Of a stretch of 64,000 nt of DNA, positions 1 through 8,173 are shown in pieces. Numbering within the stretch: the stretch's first letter is position 1; every line of letters starts with the position of its first letter. The notes below the pieces were generated by a model. That model worked only from the letters and a program-made list of their open reading frames with translations. It did no database searches and was not told where the DNA came from. Source of the stretch: an uncultured Clostridia bacterium (GTDB lineage: Bacteria; Bacillota; Clostridia; Oscillospirales; Acutalibacteraceae). Where the stretch lies: the NCBI GenBank assembly GCA_944385105.1, contig CALWVR010000011.1:62001-126000 (forward strand), written 5' to 3'. Made by a program: the position numbers and the translations under genes.

Positions 1-182
1 ATATCTCTTTCATTTATATTTGACAATATTAAAGAATACCCTGTACTGTTCTTTAAATAACCGGCTATCTCTGAAACACTATTGTAAGATACTAAGTCCT
101 CATAATTTTTAGTACTTATTCTTCTTCCATACATAGCCCTAACTTTTGCCAAAATTACATTAGCAGCTGATTTAGAAAGCAT
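1..182 (-). CDS. ntpC: V-type ATP synthase subunit C, 5' part only
   Basis: This is the first 60 or so codons of a minus-strand gene that runs off the left edge. The N-terminus contains an AKVRAMYGRR motif, then a YEDL segment and an IAGYLKNS segment. This pattern is typical of the start of the C (AC39/d-type) subunit, which links the V-ATPase central stalk to the membrane ring. It begins 4 bases after the stop of the preceding small subunit gene, so the two are co-transcribed. The partial length limits confidence. Confidence 0.75.
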   Translation of the reverse strand, partial: MLSKSAANVILAKVRAMYGRRISTKNYEDLVSYNSVSEIAGYLKNSTGYSLILSNINERD

Positions 183-186
183 AAAA

Positions 187-498
187 TCACCCCTCTAAAA
201 CCCGTTTGACAATCATATCAACCCATTCATCTGACATCTTTTCATATCTTTCTTTTAAGTTATGTGAAATTTCATTTTGATTATCCCTTATTTTTTTCAT
301 TTTTTCCTGTGCTAATTTCTTTTCAGTTACTTCATTTATGCTTATTCTTTTGCGAGCTCTTTCAAGGTACTGACTTCTTATTTCTTCTTTTTTCTTTTCT
401 ATTTCTTGTTCTGAATTTATTTTATCCTTCTGCGCCCTTTGTGTAAGTTCACGCGCTGCTGTATCCATCTCTATTATTCTTTCTATCATATCTTTCAT
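187..498 (-). CDS. V-type ATPase peripheral-stalk subunit (G/H, NtpF-like)
   Basis: A 103-residue, highly charged and almost entirely helical protein rich in E, K, R and Q, as expected for the coiled-coil peripheral-stalk subunit G/H of V/A-type ATPases. The start is the ATG at 498, which has a strong GGAGGTG Shine-Dalgarno site 8 bases upstream. A longer frame to 600 has no such site and adds hydrophobic residues foreign to the family. It is the first gene of the operon and is followed after 4 bases by subunit C. The family is assigned from composition plus context, not from a diagnostic motif. Confidence 0.7.
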   Translation of the reverse strand: MKDMIERIIEMDTAARELTQRAQKDKINSEQEIEKKKEEIRSQYLERARKRISINEVTEKKLAQEKMKKIRDNQNEISHNLKERYEKMSDEWVDMIVKRVLEG

Positions 499-546
499 AT
501 AAAACACCTCCCAAGTAAAGATCAAATTCCAACATGCATACAATTG

Positions 547-575
547 ATTATATCCACTAAAATTCAGTTTTTCAA
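547..575 (-). promoter_or_regulatory. Sigma-A type promoter for the V-ATPase operon
   Basis: On the minus strand TTGAAA (570-575) and TATAAT (547-552) are separated by exactly 17 bases. The start would lie about 40 bases upstream of the first gene's ribosome binding site. Confidence 0.6.
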
Positions 576-935
576 TAAAAATTTTAAAATTAATTAGCAT
601 ATGATAATAAAAATATTTTTACACATACATTGTATCCTTTAGATTACTTACATAATAAATTATTAAATAAGAGATTTCAAGTATTTTTTTCATAAATTTC
701 ACTAAAATATTTTTAAATTTTAGAAATAAAACTATATTTGTTTAAAAATTTCCTTTATATTACAATTAATCAAAATATATCAAGATATGAATCATAAATT
801 TATTTTTGACTTTTAAAACTCTAAAATAACATCTTTGAAACTTTAAATAAAATGTAAAATCACACTATTTTAAATCAATGCACCTTATTCAAAAGCTACA
901 CTTTTCATTTAACAGCCTTATGCTAAATATTTTGT
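576..935. other. AT-rich intergenic gap with no recognisable gene
   Basis: About 360 bases of very AT-rich DNA separate the divergent V-ATPase and thymidine kinase promoters. I see no open frame with a ribosome binding site, no strong hairpin and no repeat. Confidence 0.5.
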
Positions 936-964
936 TTGATAAATTTATATATATGTCTTAAAAT
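936..964 (+). promoter_or_regulatory. Promoter for thymidine kinase
   Basis: TTGATA (936-941) and TAAAAT (959-964) are spaced by 17 bases and lie about 38 bases upstream of the tdk start codon. The match is good but not perfect. Confidence 0.55.
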
Positions 965-1001
965 AGTTATTATATAAAAAATATATTAAGGTGAAGTATA
1001 A

Positions 1002-1559
1002 ATGAAAATGTATTTTTATTACGGTGTAATGGGGTCTAGCAAGACCGCATGCGCTCTTATGAAAAAGTTTAGCTTCGAAGAAAAAAACAGGCACGTAGTT
1101 TTAGCTAAGCCTAGTATTGATAACAGAGATGGTAAATCTTTAGTTAAATCTAGAATTGGACTTGCTTGTGAGGCTATTTGCATCGATAAAGATGCAAACG
1201 TAAAAGACACTCTTGCAGCTCTTGGAAAGATAGACGTAATAATAGTCGATGAAGCTCAGTTTCTAAGTTGTGAGCAGGTAAACCAACTAAGACGTCTTGC
1301 CGACAGCGGAGTTATGGTTATGTGTTATGGATTAAAGACTGATTATATGGGCAATCTCTTTGAGGGTAGCCGACGGCTTCTTGAAATATCTGACTCAATA
1401 AGAGAAATACAATCAATGTGCAAATGTGGAAAAAAGGCTATTATAAATGCAAGATACAACAATGGAAAAATAATATATACTGGAAATCAAATAGACATTG
1501 GCGGGAATGATAAGTATATTGCTCTTTGCCATTCATGTTGGGAGAAAGGAATAATATAA
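1002..1559 (+). CDS. tdk: Thymidine kinase (TK1-like, type II)
   Basis: It phosphorylates thymidine with ATP in the cytoplasmic pyrimidine salvage pathway. The 185-residue protein has the Walker A loop GVMGSSKT near residues 8-15, the Walker B-like VDEAQF near 82-87, and the zinc and lasso cysteines as CKCGKKA near 142-148 and CHSCW near the C-terminus. Length is slightly short for the family (about 190-200). The start has an AAGGTG site upstream. It is monocistronic, followed by a separate flavoprotein gene 75 bases later. The call rests on complete family motifs. Confidence 0.92.
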   Translation: MKMYFYYGVMGSSKTACALMKKFSFEEKNRHVVLAKPSIDNRDGKSLVKSRIGLACEAICIDKDANVKDTLAALGKIDVIIVDEAQFLSCEQVNQLRRLADSGVMVMCYGLKTDYMGNLFEGSRRLLEISDSIREIQSMCKCGKKAIINARYNNGKIIYTGNQIDIGGNDKYIALCHSCWEKGII

Positions 1560-1634
1560 ATATGTGTGTTCCTATTTTTATATTATATTTAATCTTTTCC
1601 TATTCGCCACTTATCTTTAAAGAGGTTAAAACAA

Positions 1635-2189
1635 ATGTATAATAAAAAAAAGGCTATAGTGTTATTTGGTTCTCCAAATGAAAATGGATACACCGCAACG
1701 GCTCTTAATAAACTCATTGAATCACTTAAAGATCAGTATGACTTTAGTATTATAAATTCATATAAGTTAAATATACACGCTTGTATAGACTGTAAACTAT
1801 GTTCTAAAGAACATAAATGCACATTCAATGATTTTAAAGATATAGATACATTAATAAAAAATTCCGAACTTATAGTAGTTGCTTCTCCTGTATATAATCT
1901 TAGTTTTCCGGCTCCTTTAAAAGCAATTTTTGATCGTATGCAAATATATTTTAATTCTAAGACTATTTTAAAGGTAAATCCCATAGAGAAACCTAAAAGT
2001 ATCATACTTATCTTATCCTATGGGACAAATGACCATAATACTGTGGAATTTATATTAAAGCAGTTAAATCCTATAATGCTCCTGCTTAATTCTCGCTTAA
2101 TAAGAAAAATAATAATAAAAAATACAGATTTAAATCCTATAATCGAGGATACTATATTATACCAAAATGACAACAATTTTATAAATTAA
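1635..2189 (+). CDS. Flavodoxin-like NAD(P)H-dependent oxidoreductase
   Basis: A 184-residue member of the NADPH-dependent FMN reductase/iron-sulfur flavoprotein group. The N-terminus carries the FMN phosphate loop FGSPNENGYTATAL, followed by the cysteine cluster CIDCKLC with a further Cys a few residues later. This cluster is often seen in clostridial members, where it may bind a cluster or act in disulfide chemistry. SPVYN near residue 80 is the usual flavin-contact turn. A GAGG site precedes the ATG. The physiological electron acceptor cannot be read from the sequence. Confidence 0.78.
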   Translation: MYNKKKAIVLFGSPNENGYTATALNKLIESLKDQYDFSIINSYKLNIHACIDCKLCSKEHKCTFNDFKDIDTLIKNSELIVVASPVYNLSFPAPLKAIFDRMQIYFNSKTILKVNPIEKPKSIILILSYGTNDHNTVEFILKQLNPIMLLLNSRLIRKIIIKNTDLNPIIEDTILYQNDNNFIN

Positions 2190-2207
2190 ATAAAATATAT
2201 AAATGGA

Positions 2208-2240
2208 ACAAGCACCTCTTTAAAATAAAGAGGTGCTTGC
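2208..2240. terminator. Hairpin after the flavoprotein gene
   Basis: A perfect 12-bp stem (AGCACCTCTTTA and its complement) has a 3-base loop, but the following T tract is weak. It could end the plus-strand flavoprotein transcript or the minus-strand tRNA transcript. Confidence 0.55.
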
Positions 2241-2290
2241 TCCAATATTTAATTAAAAAGAAAAGGAATTAAAAAATTTATCGACGTACG

Positions 2291-2367
2291 TGGCGCGCCA
2301 GAAGGGATTCGAACCCCTGACCTTTTGGTTCGTAGCCAAACACTCTATCCAGCTGAGCTACTAGCGC
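2291..2367 (-). tRNA. tRNA-Arg (anticodon ACG)
   Basis: Read on the minus strand this folds into a full cloverleaf. The 7-bp acceptor GCGCTAG pairs with CTGGCGC, the D arm contains AGCTCAGCTGGATAGAG, the anticodon loop is CTACGAA (anticodon ACG), the T arm is GGGGTTCGAATCCC, and CCA is encoded. The ACG anticodon is normally edited to ICG and reads CGN arginine codons. Confidence 0.95.
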
Positions 2368-2476
2368 GTATCTCAATATGTACATATAATACCACATAAA
2401 TTATATAAAATCAATCCTTGAAAGATATTTTCGTACATGTCATCAAATTTTACAATACTTAAAATAAAAAAATAGT

Positions 2477-2501
2477 AATAACCACAATAAATGTGGTTAT
2501 T
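2477..2501. terminator. Bidirectional intrinsic terminator below uppP
   Basis: A 10-bp stem (AATAACCACA and its complement) with a 5-base loop is flanked by T tracts in both directions. It can terminate uppP on the minus strand. Confidence 0.75.
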
Positions 2502-2506
2502 GTTTT

Positions 2507-3340
2507 TTAATTATTTACAAAATAGAAATATAATATTATCAAAATTCCTAATATTATTCTATAATATCCAAATGCTGTAAAGTCATGCCTTTTTATATAA
2601 TTCATAAGGAACTTAATTGCTACAATTGAGACAAAAAATGCTACAAGCATTCCTACTACAAGTATCGTAAACTCATTAGGAGTAAAGTTAAACCCTTCGT
2701 TAATAAAGTACTTTAAAAGCTTATATCCACTAGCTCCAAACATTACAGGTATTGCTAGAAAAAATGAAAATTCTGCCGCTACATATCTAGATGCCCCTAA
2801 AATTATTGCTCCTATTATTGTTGCTCCCGACCTTGATGTCCCTGGTATCAATGCAAGAACTTGAAATAAGCCTATTAACAGTGCTTTAGTGTATGTTAGT
2901 TTATTTAATTTATCAATCTTCGAACTTTTTTTCACTCTCTCTACTATTATAAATAAAACACCATATAAAATAAGCATTAACGCAACAGTTAAATAATTAT
3001 AAAAAGTATCTTGTATTATGTCATCAAACATCAATCCTATTACTGCTGCAGGTAAACATGCAACTATTACCTTAAACCATAGACTAAATGTGTCCATTCT
3101 CTGTAGTTTAGTCTTATTTTTATCAAATGGATTTAATTTATTAAAATAAAGATAAATAACAGCCAATATTGAACCCAATTGTATTACCACTAAAAACATT
3201 TTTAAAAATTCAGTTGATACATCAAGGTGAATAAATTCATTTAGTAATATCATATGTCCTGTACTACTAACCGGCAACCATTCAGTTATTCCTTGTACTA
3301 TACCAATGATTATAGCTTTAAGTAATTCTATAAAATCCAT
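2507..3340 (-). CDS. uppP: Undecaprenyl-diphosphatase (UppP/BacA)
   Basis: An integral membrane phosphatase that recycles undecaprenyl diphosphate to the monophosphate used as lipid carrier in peptidoglycan synthesis. The 277-residue protein is strongly hydrophobic, with about 8 membrane segments. It shows both family active-site signatures: [14 protein letters not shown] near residues 16-29 and [10 protein letters not shown] near 165-174. Length is normal. The ATG has a GGAGGT site. It is a single-gene unit with its own promoter and a terminator. Overproduction of such enzymes is known to confer bacitracin resistance. Confidence 0.95.
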   Translation of the reverse strand: MDFIELLKAIIIGIVQGITEWLPVSSTGHMILLNEFIHLDVSTEFLKMFLVVIQLGSILAVIYLYFNKLNPFDKNKTKLQRMDTFSLWFKVIVACLPAAVIGLMFDDIIQDTFYNYLTVALMLILYGVLFIIVERVKKSSKIDKLNKLTYTKALLIGLFQVLALIPGTSRSGATIIGAIILGASRYVAAEFSFFLAIPVMFGASGYKLLKYFINEGFNFTPNEFTILVVGMLVAFFVSIVAIKFLMNYIKRHDFTAFGYYRIILGILIILYFYFVNN

Positions 3341-3376
3341 GTCTACCTCCTTATAATGCTTGATTTCTTTTTAATA

Positions 3377-3405
3377 ATTATCTTATTTTTAGTCCACTTA
3401 GTCAA
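3377..3405 (-). promoter_or_regulatory. Promoter for uppP
   Basis: On the minus strand TTGACT (3400-3405) and GATAAT (3377-3382) are 17 bases apart, just upstream of the uppP ribosome binding site. Confidence 0.6.
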
Positions 3406-3447
3406 GACATTTAATAATATGTTTTGTCAAAAAATAATATTCTTTTA

Positions 3448-3476
3448 TTGATTAAACAAAAAAAACTCATTATACT
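3448..3476 (+). promoter_or_regulatory. Promoter for the NifU-like/GGGtGRT operon
   Basis: TTGATT (3448-3453) and TATACT (3471-3476) are separated by 17 bases and lie 38 bases before the start codon of the first gene. Confidence 0.55.
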
Positions 3477-3514
3477 TAAATTAAATCTAATATATTTTAA
3501 AAGGGGTAATTAAT

Positions 3515-4207
3515 ATGAACTATTCTCCTGAAGTTGAAAGAATGTGTGCTGTAAGAAAGGGACCAAACCATGGACCTTCCCCTATACCGGAAGAAGGAAA
3601 ATGGATTAAAGCTTATGATATAAAAGACATTTCCGGTTTATCTCATGGGGTTGGCTGGTGTGCTCCACAGCAAGGTGCCTGTAAACTTACATTAAATGTT
3701 AAAAATGGCGTTGTTCAAGAGGCCTTAGTTGAAACTATTGGTTGCTCTGGTATGACTCATTCTGCTGCTATGGCCGCTGAAATACTTCCTGGTAAAACTT
3801 TACTTGAATGTCTAAACACTGATCTTGTATGCGACGCTATTAATGTTGCAATGCGTGAAATTTTTAAACAATTAGCTTATGGAAGAAGCCAGACTGCATT
3901 TTCAGAAGATGGTCTACCAATAGGTGCAGGGCTTGAAGACTTAGGTAAAGGCTTACGTTCCCAAGTTGGTACAACTTATGGAACCTTAGCAAAAGGTGTA
4001 AGATACTTAGAAATGGCTGAAGGATATATATTGTCTTTGGCTCTTGATGATAATAATGAGGTCATTGGATATAAGTTTTTAAAAACAGGAAAGATGCTTG
4101 ATGATATAAAAAAAGGCATTAATCCAGCTGAAGCTTATCAATCCAATATTGGAACATACGGCCAATATAACAATGCTAAAAAATATATTGATCCACGAAA
4201 TGAATAA
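3515..4207 (+). CDS. NifU-like iron-sulfur scaffold-type protein, partner of GGGtGRT
   Basis: A 230-residue protein whose central part has conserved cysteines in a NifU/IscU-N-like arrangement: GWCAPQQGACKL near residues 48-59 and IGCSGMTHSAAMA near 75-87. In sequenced Clostridia this family is usually annotated as an Fe-S cluster scaffold-like protein and sits directly upstream of the GGGtGRT protein, exactly as here with a 17-base gap. Known scaffolds assemble clusters on such cysteines. Whether this one does so, and for which client, is not established. The start has an AAAAGGGG site. Confidence 0.75.
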   Translation: MNYSPEVERMCAVRKGPNHGPSPIPEEGKWIKAYDIKDISGLSHGVGWCAPQQGACKLTLNVKNGVVQEALVETIGCSGMTHSAAMAAEILPGKTLLECLNTDLVCDAINVAMREIFKQLAYGRSQTAFSEDGLPIGAGLEDLGKGLRSQVGTTYGTLAKGVRYLEMAEGYILSLALDDNNEVIGYKFLKTGKMLDDIKKGINPAEAYQSNIGTYGQYNNAKKYIDPRNE

Positions 4208-4224
4208 ACTTTGGAGGTTTTTAT

Positions 4225-5253
4225 ATGTCCAATGATATATTATTTGAAGGAAAAGAAAGAAGAATTGAGAAAATAAAACGCTGTTTAAAAGAGTATAACA
4301 TAGAGTCTCTTGAACAAGCACAAAAAATTTGTAGAACTTATAATATAAACGTTCGTTCTATAGTCAAAGGAGTCCAACCTATCGCATTTGAAGATGCTTG
4401 CATAGCTTATACATTAGGTTGTGCCATTGCCATAGTCAAACAAATTAAAACTGCTCCTGAAGCTGCTAAAGCCATTGGCATAGGACTTGAGGCTTTTTGC
4501 ATTGAGGGCTCTGTTGCACAACAGCGTCATGTTGGTATAGGGCATGGAAACCTTGGTGCTATGCTACTTAACGAAGAAACTAAATGTTTTGCTTTCCTTG
4601 CTGGGCATGAGTCTTTTGCTGCTGCTGAGGGGGCAATAGGAATTGCCAACGCTGCAAACGGCGTGAGAAAAAATCCATTGCGCGTAATACTAAATGGTCT
4701 TGGAAAGGACGCGGCTTATATTATCTCCAGAATAAACGGTTTTACATATGTAAAAACTGACTACGACTTTTATTCAGGTGAACTAAAAATTTTAGAAGAA
4801 CATCCATTTTCAAATAGTAATCGAGCTATGGTTAGATGTTTTGGTGCTAACGACGTTCTTGAAGGTGTTGCTATACTAAAGCACGAAGAAGTAGACATAT
4901 CTATTACGGGTAACTCAACTAATCCAACACGTTTTCAACATTTAGTTGCTGGAACATATAAAAAGTGGGCATTAGAAAATGGTAAAAATTATTTTTCCGT
5001 TGCTTCAGGCGGAGGCACGGGGCGTACATTGCATCCTGACAACATGGCTGCCGGCCCTGCATCATATGGCCTTACTGATTCTATGGGACGTATGCATAGT
5101 GATGCACAGTTTGCTGGTTCTTCCTCTGTCCCTGCACACGTTGAAATGATGGGATTTATAGGAATGGGGAATAATCCTATGGTTGGTGCCACAGTCGCTT
5201 GCGCTGTTGCTGTATTTAATGCACTGAATAAAAATACTGTTGACTTACATTAA
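4225..5253 (+). CDS. GGGtGRT family protein
   Basis: A 342-residue protein named for its signature, present here as GGGTGRTLHPDNMAAGP near residues 261-277. Other conserved-looking blocks are HVGIGHGNLGAML near 101-113 and HSDAQFAGSSSVPAHVEMMGF near the C-terminus. It follows the NifU-like gene with a GGAGG site, so the two form an operon. The biochemical role is not established; the pairing suggests an Fe-S dependent or nucleotide-dependent activity. The downstream unit starts with a TPP riboswitch and is separately controlled. Confidence 0.85.
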   Translation: MSNDILFEGKERRIEKIKRCLKEYNIESLEQAQKICRTYNINVRSIVKGVQPIAFEDACIAYTLGCAIAIVKQIKTAPEAAKAIGIGLEAFCIEGSVAQQRHVGIGHGNLGAMLLNEETKCFAFLAGHESFAAAEGAIGIANAANGVRKNPLRVILNGLGKDAAYIISRINGFTYVKTDYDFYSGELKILEEHPFSNSNRAMVRCFGANDVLEGVAILKHEEVDISITGNSTNPTRFQHLVAGTYKKWALENGKNYFSVASGGGTGRTLHPDNMAAGPASYGLTDSMGRMHSDAQFAGSSSVPAHVEMMGFIGMGNNPMVGATVACAVAVFNALNKNTVDLH

Positions 5254-5276
5254 AATTTATCGTAACATAAAAGTAA

Positions 5277-5355
5277 AATAGGGTGCTGATAAAATCGGCT
5301 GAGAGCAAAATTTTGCAACCTTTGACCTGATCCGGATAATGCCGGCGTAGGAAAA
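5277..5355 (+). promoter_or_regulatory. TPP (THI-box) riboswitch
   Basis: The leader contains the conserved THI-box blocks in order: GGGTGC, CTGAGA, a variable hairpin, ACCTTTGACCTGATC, then GGATAATGCCGGCGTAGGAAAA. The known ligand is thiamine diphosphate, which represses the downstream genes. A hairpin followed by TTTT comes directly after it, fitting control by premature termination. The target is a thiamine-precursor transporter, which agrees with the ligand. Confidence 0.93.
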
Positions 5356-5370
5356 TAAATTCGTTTATTT

Positions 5371-5400
5371 ATTCGCTGGCTACATTTGTCAGCGAATTTT
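5371..5400 (+). terminator. Expression-platform terminator of the TPP riboswitch
   Basis: An 8-bp stem ATTCGCTG/CAGCGAAT with an 11-base loop runs into TTTTA directly after the aptamer and before the thiX ribosome binding site (AAGGAG at 5406-5411). It is probably formed when TPP is bound. Confidence 0.75.
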
Positions 5401-5416
5401 ACTTTAAGGAGTTTTT

Positions 5417-6181
5417 ATGAAAATATTTATTAGCAAACATTTGGCCACACTTATATTACCTATATTTATTATACTGATCTGGCAAACTGTTTACATTTTT
5501 AAAGTCTTCCCTCAATTTTTGTTTCCTTCACCTAAAGACGTTTTATTGGCTTTTTTTAAAGATTTTCCCGTCTTAGTAAAACACGCATCATATACAGTTT
5601 CAGAAGCTTTATTGGGAATACTATTTTCAATTATAATATCATTTATAACTGCTATACTAATGGAACACTCCAAAACTTTATATAGGATTTTATATTCCTC
5701 ACTTTTAGTAAGTCAATCTATCCCATCTATAATAATTGCTCCATTACTTGTAATATTCTTAGGCTACGGGATATTACCTAAAATATTTCTTGTAATTTTA
5801 TGTTGTTTTTTTCCCCTTACTATTTCTTTTCTTGACGGATTTAATTCTCTTGACTCTGAATTTATAAATTTACTTAAAAGCATGGGTGCAAATAAATATC
5901 AAATATTCATCCATGCTAGACTACCATTTTCTATTCCATACTTTTTTTCCGGACTTAAAATATCAGTAAGCTATGCTATAATTAGTGCCGTAATCTCCGA
6001 GTGGATGGGAGGCAACTTTGGACTTGGTGTATATATGACGAAGGTTAAAAGTGCATACGCTTTTGATAAACTATTTGCCGTAGTTTTATTTGTTTGTATT
6101 TTAAGCTTAATTATGATAAGGGTGGTCTTTATTATCCAGAATAAAGTTGTCTTTAAGTTTTTTCCCGTTAAGGAGAAGTAG
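5417..6181 (+). CDS. thiX: Thiamine-precursor ABC transporter permease (ThiX-like)
   Basis: A 254-residue permease of the nitrate/sulfonate/taurine-type family with about 6 membrane segments. It has the cytoplasmic EAA-type loop, here around SLDSEFINLLKSMGANKYQIF with the G near residue 157, where the ATPase docks. It is the first gene after the TPP riboswitch and 2 bases ahead of the substrate-binding gene. Known ThiXYZ systems import the pyrimidine moiety or its salvage derivatives. The substrate here is inferred from the riboswitch and from ThiY. Confidence 0.85.
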   Translation: MKIFISKHLATLILPIFIILIWQTVYIFKVFPQFLFPSPKDVLLAFFKDFPVLVKHASYTVSEALLGILFSIIISFITAILMEHSKTLYRILYSSLLVSQSIPSIIIAPLLVIFLGYGILPKIFLVILCCFFPLTISFLDGFNSLDSEFINLLKSMGANKYQIFIHARLPFSIPYFFSGLKISVSYAIISAVISEWMGGNFGLGVYMTKVKSAYAFDKLFAVVLFVCILSLIMIRVVFIIQNKVVFKFFPVKEK

Positions 6182-6183
6182 TT

Positions 6184-7179
6184 ATGGTAAAGAAAATTGG
6201 TCTGCTTTCTTTCATTTTTGTCTTTATAAGTATGGCAGTTATTATATGTTTTAGTAAAGGAACTCAAAACGAAAATTCGCGAAAAATCACTATAGCACTT
6301 GATTGGACTCCAAATACCAATCACACTGGTATATATATAGCTAAACAGTTAGGATTTTTTAGTGATGAGGGCTTAGACGTATCTATAGTACAGCCTCCTG
6401 AAGGAGACTGTGCAAATTTAGTTGCTTGCAAAAAAGTAGACTTTGGCATAGATGCTCAAGATTTTTTAGCGCCGGCTTTTGCAGCCGAATATCCTCTTCC
6501 TATAAAGGTCATTGCTGCTATAAATCAACACAATACGGCTGGTATTATATCAAGAAAGGAAGTTGATATTAAAAGTCCTGGTGACCTTTCCTTTAAAAAG
6601 TATGCTACTTTTGATAATCCCATAGAACATTTTATTTTAGACTATTCTATGGCAAAGGAAGGTAAGAGATTTTGTGACTTAAATCTGATTCATGCCAAAA
6701 TTGAAAATGTTCCTATGGCTCTTAGAAATGGCATTGACGCTTGTTTAATATTTTACGGTATAGAGGGAATTGCAACTAAGCTTTCTTCTATTGATTCAAA
6801 CTTTTTCTTTCTTTGTGACATAGATCCATGTTTTGACTATTATACACCAGTCATTATTTCGAATACTGAATACATTGAAAACAATAGAGACACTGTGGGA
6901 GCATTCATTCGTGCTTTATCTAAGGGATACAATTATGCCACTGAAAATCCCCTTGTTTCTGCAAAGATTTTAATTAGTGCTGTACCGGAGTTAAATGAAA
7001 AACTTATAATTAAAAGTCAGGAGTTTATGTCAAAGCAATACAAGGCTGAATCCTGTCATTGGGGTTTTATCGACCCTGTAAGGTGGAATAGGTTTTACCA
7101 ATTACTATTTGAAAAAAATATTATAAGTCGAGAAATACCGTCATCCTCTTTTACTAATGAATTCATTCACGCTTTTTAA
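6184..7179 (+). CDS. thiY: NMT1/THI5-like substrate-binding protein (ThiY-like)
   Basis: A 331-residue periplasmic-binding-type protein with an N-terminal membrane segment (about residues 5-22). A Cys at its end is in a poor lipobox context, so it is either a lipoprotein or a membrane-anchored protein. The mature part begins with ITIALDWTPNTNHTG, the hallmark of pyrimidine-binding ThiY/THI5-like proteins, followed by GIYIAKQLGFF. It captures a thiamine pyrimidine precursor and delivers it to ThiX. It lies between thiX and thiZ with almost no gaps. Confidence 0.87.
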   Translation: MVKKIGLLSFIFVFISMAVIICFSKGTQNENSRKITIALDWTPNTNHTGIYIAKQLGFFSDEGLDVSIVQPPEGDCANLVACKKVDFGIDAQDFLAPAFAAEYPLPIKVIAAINQHNTAGIISRKEVDIKSPGDLSFKKYATFDNPIEHFILDYSMAKEGKRFCDLNLIHAKIENVPMALRNGIDACLIFYGIEGIATKLSSIDSNFFFLCDIDPCFDYYTPVIISNTEYIENNRDTVGAFIRALSKGYNYATENPLVSAKILISAVPELNEKLIIKSQEFMSKQYKAESCHWGFIDPVRWNRFYQLLFEKNIISREIPSSSFTNEFIHAF

Positions 7180-7188
7180 GGAGACTAT

Positions 7189-7896
7189 ATGACTGAATTA
7201 AAATTAAGAAATATCTGCAAATCATACGGAGAAAAGGTAATACTAGACAGCGTAAACTTAGATTTACGTATGGGTGAAACCATTTGTATTTTGGGGAAGA
7301 GCGGATGTGGAAAGTCTACACTCTTCAACATCATTTCCGGGCTTATTTCTCCTGACTCCGGAAACGTCTATATAGATAAAAAGGAAATTACTAAGCTTCC
7401 CGGCTTTGTTGGATACATGCCACAAAAAAATGCTCTTTTTCCTTTTAAAACTATTCGTGAGAATGTATTGCTTCCAATTTTAATCCAAAATGGTAGTCAT
7501 TTTCAGGCTCAAATTAATTTAGACGACTATTTTGATAAATTTTTAATTTCTGGTACTGAAAATAAATACCCTCACGAGCTTTCTGGAGGAATGCGTCAAA
7601 GAGCTGCATTTTTACGTACACTCATGTTTAATAAGGACTTCATGCTATTTGACGAGCCCTTTTCATCTCTTGACAACATTACTAAGCTTTATATGTATAA
7701 ATGGTATAAAGACAATATAAAAGGTCTTGGTAGGGGTGTAATGTTAATTACTCATAGTATTGACGAAGCTATTAAACTTGGCGATAAAATATTTATTTTA
7801 TCTGAGAAAAGTCATAGTTTTTTAGAGGTTAAAGACAGCGATGGAAACTTAGAAAGAAAAAGGAACTATATTTTAGATAAACTAAGTACAATATAA
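7189..7896 (+). CDS. thiZ: Thiamine-precursor ABC transporter ATPase (ThiZ-like)
   Basis: A 235-residue ABC ATPase. Seen: Walker A GKSGCGKST near residues 36-44, Q-loop near MPQKN, signature LSGGMRQR near 128-135, Walker B MLFDEP near 149-154, and the switch His in ITHS. It powers uptake by ThiXY. It ends the operon. Its last codons are part of the ancestral left border of the downstream duplication: a degraded copy of this 3' end recurs at about 10456-10487. Confidence 0.9.
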   Translation: MTELKLRNICKSYGEKVILDSVNLDLRMGETICILGKSGCGKSTLFNIISGLISPDSGNVYIDKKEITKLPGFVGYMPQKNALFPFKTIRENVLLPILIQNGSHFQAQINLDDYFDKFLISGTENKYPHELSGGMRQRAAFLRTLMFNKDFMLFDEPFSSLDNITKLYMYKWYKDNIKGLGRGVMLITHSIDEAIKLGDKIFILSEKSHSFLEVKDSDGNLERKRNYILDKLSTI

Positions 7897-7903
7897 AAAA
7901 TAC

Positions 7904-7932
7904 TTGACATATGGTTTTTTATATGCTATAAT
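7904..7932 (+). promoter_or_regulatory. Perfect consensus promoter without a gene
   Basis: TTGACA (7904-7909), a 17-base spacer and TATAAT (7927-7932) form an exact sigma-A consensus. The equivalent position in copy 2 drives tRNA-Trp and tRNA-Thr. Here the transcript would run only about 75-80 bases to the terminator at 7991-8017. Confidence 0.85.
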
Positions 7933-7939
7933 CTGTAGC

Positions 7940-7990
7940 GTCATTGCATTGGGGTCTAGCCCTATAAGTTTAATTTCATAACATACAAGT
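7940..7990 (+). other. tRNA-less remnant of a tRNA operon, possible small transcript
   Basis: Between the perfect promoter and the conserved terminator there are only about 50 bases. GGGGTCTAGC (about 7951-7960) resembles the tRNA-Trp 5' end GGGGTATAGC in copy 2, and the stretch before the terminator resembles the post-tRNA spacer of copy 2. No cloverleaf can be folded. It is most simply a deletion product that is still transcribed; a new small RNA role cannot be excluded. Confidence 0.6.
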
Positions 7991-8017
7991 AAAGAGTCCG
8001 GGTTTTCCGGGCTCTTT
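7991..8017 (+). terminator. Intrinsic terminator, copy 1 of duplicated unit
   Basis: The stem AAAGAGTCCGG/TCCGGGCTCTTT with a short loop is followed by a T-rich stretch. It is identical to the terminator after tRNA-Thr at 10721-10747. Confidence 0.85.
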
Positions 8018-8111
8018 ATTTATTTGAATTCTTTTTCGTCTTTTTTCCGTGTTCATGATTAAAGCTTTATTTGTTTATTTAATACAAAAAAAATAATTTT
8101 TTCCTAAATTA

Positions 8112-8140
8112 TTAACACATCTGGAATAATATGATAAAAT
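8112..8140 (+). promoter_or_regulatory. Promoter of metalloprotease gene, copy 1
   Basis: TTAACA (8112-8117) and TAAAAT (8135-8140) are spaced by 17 bases. Copy 2 has the better TTGACA at the same place, so the two genes may differ in promoter strength. Confidence 0.65.
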
Positions 8141-8173
8141 ACATACAAATAACAAAAAGAAAGGATGAACACA

